Source: Ottowia sp. (GTDB lineage Bacteria; Pseudomonadota; Gammaproteobacteria; Burkholderiales; Burkholderiaceae_C). Taken from it: 63,962 bases of DNA. Positions 60,101-63,962 of this stretch are shown here, piece by piece. Below the pieces are notes generated by a model. The model was given only the letters and a program-made list of their open reading frames with translations, was not told the origin of the DNA and ran no database searches. Location of the stretch: NCBI GenBank assembly GCA_017997715.1, contig JAGOEM010000002.1, positions 1 to 63,962 on the forward strand, in the 5' to 3' direction. The stretch's first letter is position 1, and each line of letters starts with the position of its first letter. The position numbers were made by a program, and so were the translations under genes.

Positions 60101-60394
60101 ATGACTTTCACCACCCACACCCTGGCCGCCGCCGTACTGGTTTTCGCTGCCGGCGCCGCAGGGGCGCAGACAACGGCGCCCGCCGCTGGCGAGCGGCCTT
60201 TCGCCGACGGCGCAATCACGCAGACCGGCGCGCCGCCGCTGACCCGCGCCGCTGTGCAGGCCACGGCGGTGGCCAAAGACCTGGAGGCCGGCAACGTCAT
60301 GCGCCCGGCACCCTCCACCGTGCCCCCCGCCGCCATGACCGACGCGGCGCCGACCACCGACCAGCGCCCGCGCACGGCGGGCCCGCAGTCGTAA
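60101..60394 (+). CDS. Small secreted protein
   Basis: A 97-residue protein with a signal peptide (TLAAAVLVFAAGAAGAQ). The mature part is Ala/Pro/Thr-rich (PFADGAITQTGAPPLTRAAV, QATAVAKDLEAGNVMRPAPS), resembling DUF4148-like small periplasmic proteins of Burkholderiales. A strong AAGGAG ribosome site precedes the ATG. Divergent from the two-component regulator, with about 165 bp of shared promoter region. Function unknown. Confidence 0.72.
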   Translation: MTFTTHTLAAAVLVFAAGAAGAQTTAPAAGERPFADGAITQTGAPPLTRAAVQATAVAKDLEAGNVMRPAPSTVPPAAMTDAAPTTDQRPRTAGPQS

Positions 60395-60489
60395 CCACTC
60401 AGCGGCCAGCGCGCCTGGCCGGCACTGTCGATCCAGCGGGCACCTGCCCCTGGATCGATCCGTTTTGACCCATTGAACAGAGCTTATTC

Positions 60490-61341
60490 ATGCACACCAT
60501 TTCCACCGCACCAAGGCGCAAGCGCTGGCTGATCGGCGCGCTGCTGCTTGCGCCCGTGCTGGTGCTGGCCGCGTTCGCGGCCTGGACCGACCATGAGATC
60601 GACCAGCAGGCCGTCCGCATCGTGGCGCAGGCCGAGCGCCACGCGCCGCCCGCACTGGGCGCGCTGGACGGGCTGCCCGCGCCGGTGGCGCGCTACCTGC
60701 GCCTGGCGGTGCGCGAAAGCGTGCCAAGCCGGCGGGTCGAGATTGAGCAGCAAGGGGACTTCCGCCGGCCCAAGACCGAGGCCTTCAACCCCACCACCGC
60801 GCGCCAGATCATCGCCACCGGTTCGCCGGCCATGCTGTTCGATGCCACCACCTGGGTCTTCAGGCCGCTGCTGTGGGCGCGCGCCTACGACGCCTACGCC
60901 GACGGCCAGATGACGATGAAGGCCAAGGTGCTGTCGGCCGTGGCGGTGGTGGACGAGATGGAATCGCCCGAGCTGAACCAGATATCGCTGCGCCGCTGGC
61001 TGCTGGAAAGCCCGCTGTACCCGGTGGCCCTGCTGCCCGGTGGCCCGGTGACGTGGGAGCCGATGGACGACCGCCATGCGCGGGCGCGCGTCAGCGCTGG
61101 CGGCTTGCAGGCCACGCTGGTGGCCACCTTTGGGGCGGATGGGCTGCTGCAAAGCTTTCACGCCGAGGAAGATGGCGACCTGAACACGCCCTACCACGGC
61201 TCTGGCGAACACGTGCAGCGCAGCGACTACCAGCCGCACAACGGCATGCTGATTCCGATGCGCTTCACCATCTCACGCAAGGCGGGCGGGCAAATCCAGC
61301 CGTTCTGGCGCGGCAGCGTCACGCAGATCCGCTTTCTTTGA
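60490..61341 (+). CDS. DUF6544/DUF6920-like membrane-anchored protein
   Basis: A 283-residue protein with one N-terminal transmembrane helix (RWLIGALLLAPVLVLAAFAA) and a soluble domain. Recognisable are RYLRLAVRESVPSRRVEIEQ, the FRPLLWARAYDAYADGQMTM core, and C-terminal YQPHNGMLIPMRFTISRKAG. This is the uncharacterised family formerly listed as DUF6544. It is probably periplasmic facing. Function unknown. Confidence 0.72.
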   Translation: MHTISTAPRRKRWLIGALLLAPVLVLAAFAAWTDHEIDQQAVRIVAQAERHAPPALGALDGLPAPVARYLRLAVRESVPSRRVEIEQQGDFRRPKTEAFNPTTARQIIATGSPAMLFDATTWVFRPLLWARAYDAYADGQMTMKAKVLSAVAVVDEMESPELNQISLRRWLLESPLYPVALLPGGPVTWEPMDDRHARARVSAGGLQATLVATFGADGLLQSFHAEEDGDLNTPYHGSGEHVQRSDYQPHNGMLIPMRFTISRKAGGQIQPFWRGSVTQIRFL

Positions 61342-61371
61342 TGGCGCGGCGCGCGGGCAAGAAATTTATAT

Positions 61372-61424
61372 AAAAAAGGCCTGTGGCGCCCTATGGGCGG
61401 GCGCAGGAAGCTATCAAATAAGAA
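61372..61424 (-). repeat. Dispersed repeat, copy 19
   Basis: On the minus strand: ATTTGATAGCTTCCTGCGCC, loop, then GGGCGCCACAGGCCTTTTTT. Well preserved, with a T run. Lies between convergent genes, 30 bp from each stop. Confidence 0.85.
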
Positions 61425-61427
61425 GCA

Positions 61428-62177
61428 TCAGCGGCTCAGGATGCGCCAGACCAGTTCCACGCCAGCGGCCCACAGATCGTCGTTGCCGATGCTGGCGGGG
61501 CTGTTTTGCGACCAGCGCTCGCGCTGCTCTTCGCGCTTGGCGCGTTCGCGGTCACGTTCGATGCTGACCAGCGCGTCCGCCAGGTCGGTGCGGCGCGGGC
61601 CTTCTTCAATGCGCTGGGCCTGGCGGCCGTAGCCGGCCAGCGCCTGCTCGACGGCCTGCGGGTCCAGCAGCGAAAACGCCGCGCGGCAGTACGGGCAGGC
61701 GTGGTCCTTTCGCAAATCGACCGAGGCGCCGCAGCTGTTGCAATGGATGACGCGCAGGCGCTCGGCCAGGTCGGTGATCTCGGCCTGGGTCAGCTGGCGC
61801 ACAAAGCCTTTCTCGATCATGAAGGACGAGAAGGTCGAGAAGCGCCCGTGCTTTTGCGGGCAGCGGTAGGTGATGTAGCGGCCGGCGCGCACCACGTCGG
61901 ACCCCTCGGCCAGGGCGCGGCGGCAGCGCGGGCAGCTCAGGCTGCGGGCGATGGGGCCTTGCGCGTCGTCGCGGTGGTCGTGCAGCTGGCGGAACAGCTC
62001 GACCACGCCGGCGGGCGCCATGCGCAGGTTTTCGTTGCCGTCGAACCAGATCGCGTGGCAGGTGTGGCACAGGTCGATTTCGATCGTCCCCACGCTGTTC
62101 GCCGCCACCTGGTGCACGTCCATCGGGGCGCGGCAGGAAGGGCAGGCGGTGGGGGCAGGGGCAAGGCGATCGACCAT
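61428..62177 (-). CDS. Zinc-ribbon protein (TFIIB-type zinc ribbon domain)
   Basis: A 249-residue cytosolic protein with up to four zinc-knuckle pairs: CPSCRAPMD and CHTCHAIW (first ribbon), CPRCRR and YRCPQKHG (second), CNSCGASVD and CPYCRAAF (third). A charged coiled helix follows (ALVSIERDRERAKREEQRER). Likely nucleic-acid or protein-binding. Partners unknown. The end lies within 10 bp of repeat copy 19. Confidence 0.8.
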   Translation of the reverse strand: MVDRLAPAPTACPSCRAPMDVHQVAANSVGTIEIDLCHTCHAIWFDGNENLRMAPAGVVELFRQLHDHRDDAQGPIARSLSCPRCRRALAEGSDVVRAGRYITYRCPQKHGRFSTFSSFMIEKGFVRQLTQAEITDLAERLRVIHCNSCGASVDLRKDHACPYCRAAFSLLDPQAVEQALAGYGRQAQRIEEGPRRTDLADALVSIERDRERAKREEQRERWSQNSPASIGNDDLWAAGVELVWRILSR

Positions 62178-62243
62178 GGTGGCGCGATGCTAACGCCGCG
62201 CCGTGCAGGCGCCGCGTAACATCGGCGCAGCCACTTCATCGCC

Positions 62244-62978
62244 ATGCCACGTTTTCACGTTTCCACCCCCCTCACCGCCGGTGCCCGAATGGCGCTGCCC
62301 CCCGGCGCCGCGCGGCATGTGCAGGTGCTGCGCCTGCAGCCGGGTGGCGCCATCACCCTGTTCGACGGGCTGGGCGGCGAATGGGCCGCGCAGATCACCC
62401 GCATGGGCCGCAGCGAGGTCGAGGTCGAAGTGGGCGAACACGACCCCAGCGAACGCGAAGCGCCCCGCACCGTGCGGCTGGCCACCGGCATGATGGCGAC
62501 CGACCGCATGGATTGGCTGGTGGAAAAAGCGACCGAGCTGGGCGCCGCCGCGCTGCAGCCGCTGCTGGCCGAGCGCAGCAGCGTGCGCCTGGATGGCGAG
62601 CGCGCGGCGCGCAAACAGGCGCACTGGCAAGCGGTGGCGGTGGCCGCCAGCGAGCAGTCGGGCCGCAACCGGCTGATGCAGGTGCAGGCGCAGCAGGCGC
62701 TGAAGGCCTATCTGCAAGCACCGGCAGAAGACGGCGGCGCGCGTTGGGTGCTGTCGCTGGCGCCGTCTGCGCCGCCCATCGGGCATGCGCTGGAAGGCTT
62801 GACGCCCGCGCAGGCCGTCACCCTGCTGTCGGGCCCCGAAGGCGGCCTGAGCGCGGCCGAAGAAGCCGCCGCCGTGGCGGCCGGGTTCCTGCGCGTGGGG
62901 CTGGGCGCGCGGGTGTTGCGGGCAGAAACCGCCCCCTTGGCCGCGCTGGCGGCGCTGACCCTGAACACCCATCGCTGA
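62244..62978 (+). CDS. rsmE: 16S rRNA (uracil-1498-N3)-methyltransferase
   Basis: A 244-residue SPOUT-fold enzyme methylating U1498 of 16S rRNA. N-terminal PUA-like part (MPRFHVSTPLTAGARMALPP, HVQVLRLQPGGAITLFDGLG), then the SPOUT domain with DWLVEKATELGAAALQPLLA, ASEQSGRNRLM, and the SAM-binding knot LLSGPEGGLSAAEEAA to LGARVLRAETAPLAALAAL. The length and motifs match the family. Confidence 0.92.
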   Translation: MPRFHVSTPLTAGARMALPPGAARHVQVLRLQPGGAITLFDGLGGEWAAQITRMGRSEVEVEVGEHDPSEREAPRTVRLATGMMATDRMDWLVEKATELGAAALQPLLAERSSVRLDGERAARKQAHWQAVAVAASEQSGRNRLMQVQAQQALKAYLQAPAEDGGARWVLSLAPSAPPIGHALEGLTPAQAVTLLSGPEGGLSAAEEAAAVAAGFLRVGLGARVLRAETAPLAALAALTLNTHR

Positions 62979-63114
62979 CCGGCCAGCGCGCCCGGCATCA
63001 CACGGCCAGCCGCCCGGGGGCGCAGGGCGATACCGCAGACGGGGTATTGCCCTGCGCGCGCAGGTCAGGGCGCAGAATGGCAACCCAATTTTGAGCGGAT
63101 GAGAGAGGGCCAGC

Positions 63115-63962
63115 ATGCTGATTTGGGGGGCAATTTGGGGCGCCATACTGGGCGTGCTGTGGCCTAGCTACGGCGGCGATCTGTGGTTTTTTGGCGCGGT
63201 GCTGGGGCTGGCTGCCGGCTGGACTTTGCGCGCGGCGGTGCGCACCGCCGTGCGCAAGGAAATCGCTGCCGCCAAGGCCGCCGGACGCCCGGCACGGCTG
63301 CCTGAGCCGTTCGAGGCGCCAGGCCAGGCATGGACGCCGGCCCACGTCGACGATTCCCTGGCCGGTGACCGGGGCGCCCATCCCCCGCCCGCCACCGCTG
63401 CACCGGCGGCCATGGGCGCCGCCTGGGATCACCCCGCGCACGTCGACCAGCCCCTGGCTGAGGCAGCCGCCCCGGCGCTGACCGCCCGCAGCGATGCTTT
63501 TGCCGACACCGTGCCTGAAGACGTGGTGGCCGCCTTCGATGCGCCGGTGCGGGCCAGCCCGCCCCCGCGCCCACCAGCGCCCCCCACCCCGCTGGAGCAG
63601 GGCGTGGCCTGGCTGCGCAACTGTCTGGTGCAGGGCAACCCGATCGTCAAGGCCGGCTTGGTGATCCTGTTCATCGGCCTGTCGTTTCTGGCGCGCTTTG
63701 CGGCGCAGGCCGGCTTGTTCCCGGTCGAACTGCGCTTGGCCGCCATTGGCGCCGTGGGCGTGGCGCTGCTGGCCATCGGCTTTCGCCAGCGCGTGGCCAA
63801 GCCGGCGTTCGGCCTGGCCTTGCAAGGCGGCGGCGTGGCGGTGCTGTACCTCACCGTGTTTGCCGCCTTCCGCGTGTATGGGCTGATTCCGCAACTGGTG
63901 GCCATGGGCCTGATGGTGGCGGTGTGCGCCTTCAGTTGCGCATTGGCGCTGTTGCAGAACGC
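63115..63962 (+). CDS. DUF2339 multi-pass membrane protein, 3' end beyond window
   Basis: The frame is open from ATG 63115 to the window edge (282 codons visible). It begins MLIWGAIWGAILGVLWPSYG with a glycine/tryptophan-rich helix, followed by a cytosolic linker of about 110 Pro/Ala-rich residues, and then clustered helices (KAGLVILFIGLSFLARFAAQ, LAAIGAVGVALLAIGFRQRV, KPAFGLALQGGGVAVLYLTV) typical of DUF2339 proteins. GAGAGAGGG lies upstream of the ATG. Function unknown. Confidence 0.8.
   Translation, partial: MLIWGAIWGAILGVLWPSYGGDLWFFGAVLGLAAGWTLRAAVRTAVRKEIAAAKAAGRPARLPEPFEAPGQAWTPAHVDDSLAGDRGAHPPPATAAPAAMGAAWDHPAHVDQPLAEAAAPALTARSDAFADTVPEDVVAAFDAPVRASPPPRPPAPPTPLEQGVAWLRNCLVQGNPIVKAGLVILFIGLSFLARFAAQAGLFPVELRLAAIGAVGVALLAIGFRQRVAKPAFGLALQGGGVAVLYLTVFAAFRVYGLIPQLVAMGLMVAVCAFSCALALLQN

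Noticed and set aside
1..63962. CRISPR arrays, tRNA and rRNA genes
   Set aside because: No regularly spaced direct repeats, no tRNA-like cloverleaf or T-loop motif and no rRNA stretch were seen by eye. A covariance-model scan would be decisive but could not be run.

Overview
This is a 64 kb piece of a high-GC (about 68-70 % by eye) beta-proteobacterial chromosome. Gene content (YhdP, GTP-dependent PEP carboxykinase, split MetH, CbpA/CbpM, many two-component systems and TonB receptors) and a short dispersed repeat found every 3-4 kb point to the Burkholderiales, most likely Comamonadaceae. I cannot name the genus from sequence alone. No tRNA, rRNA, CRISPR or phage genes were seen. The only complete mobile element is one IS5-like insertion sequence.

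Layout. 1-8 kb: 3' part of yhdP, overlapping nitrilase, orphan PAS sensor kinase, then a PACE efflux gene and threonine ammonia-lyase on the minus strand. 8-22 kb: an accessory block with a 1358-residue Pls/PosA-type single-module peptide synthetase (adenylation, carrier, three membrane-separated hexapeptide domains), outer-membrane phospholipase A, a phosphopantetheinyl transferase that could activate the carrier domain, and an iron-acquisition group (TonB receptor behind a palindromic Fur-like site, SAM methyltransferase, two-component system, siderophore-binding protein). 22-28 kb: MetH homocysteine domain without its partner half, cytochrome b561, RecQ, a Phd-type antitoxin and a distant zeta-toxin-like kinase. 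28-32 kb: succinate-semialdehyde dehydrogenase and a lower-GC gene pair encoding an uncharacterised helical protein and a coupled lipoprotein. 32-44 kb: tandem AAA ATPase, mechanosensitive channel, pckG, metallophosphoesterase, VOC protein, UspA, an alpha/beta hydrolase lacking its nucleophile, flavin reductase, EamA transporter. 44-49 kb: small copper-type cluster, cbpA-cbpM, glycine-zipper envelope protein, VOC protein. 49-54 kb: the insertion sequence and a second Fur-preceded siderophore receptor. 54-64 kb: acetoacetyl-CoA synthetase, a secreted protein next to a 5'-truncated gene remnant, a second two-component system, DUF6544-like protein, zinc-ribbon protein, rsmE, and the start of a DUF2339 membrane protein at the right edge.

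The most unusual signal is a roughly 50-60 bp interspersed element, at least 18 copies in this window. Its shape is an A/T-rich 'GATAGCTG' head, a GC hairpin core, and a 'GCTACAGGCCTTTTT'-like tail. Most copies sit at gene ends, where at least one forms an intrinsic terminator. Five lie in frame inside protein genes (Pls/PosA, recQ, AAA ATPase twice, acetoacetyl-CoA synthetase), where they appear to encode extra linker residues. The best candidates for undescribed systems are the helical protein/lipoprotein pair at 29960-31818 and the Pls-like synthetase with its nearby transferase.
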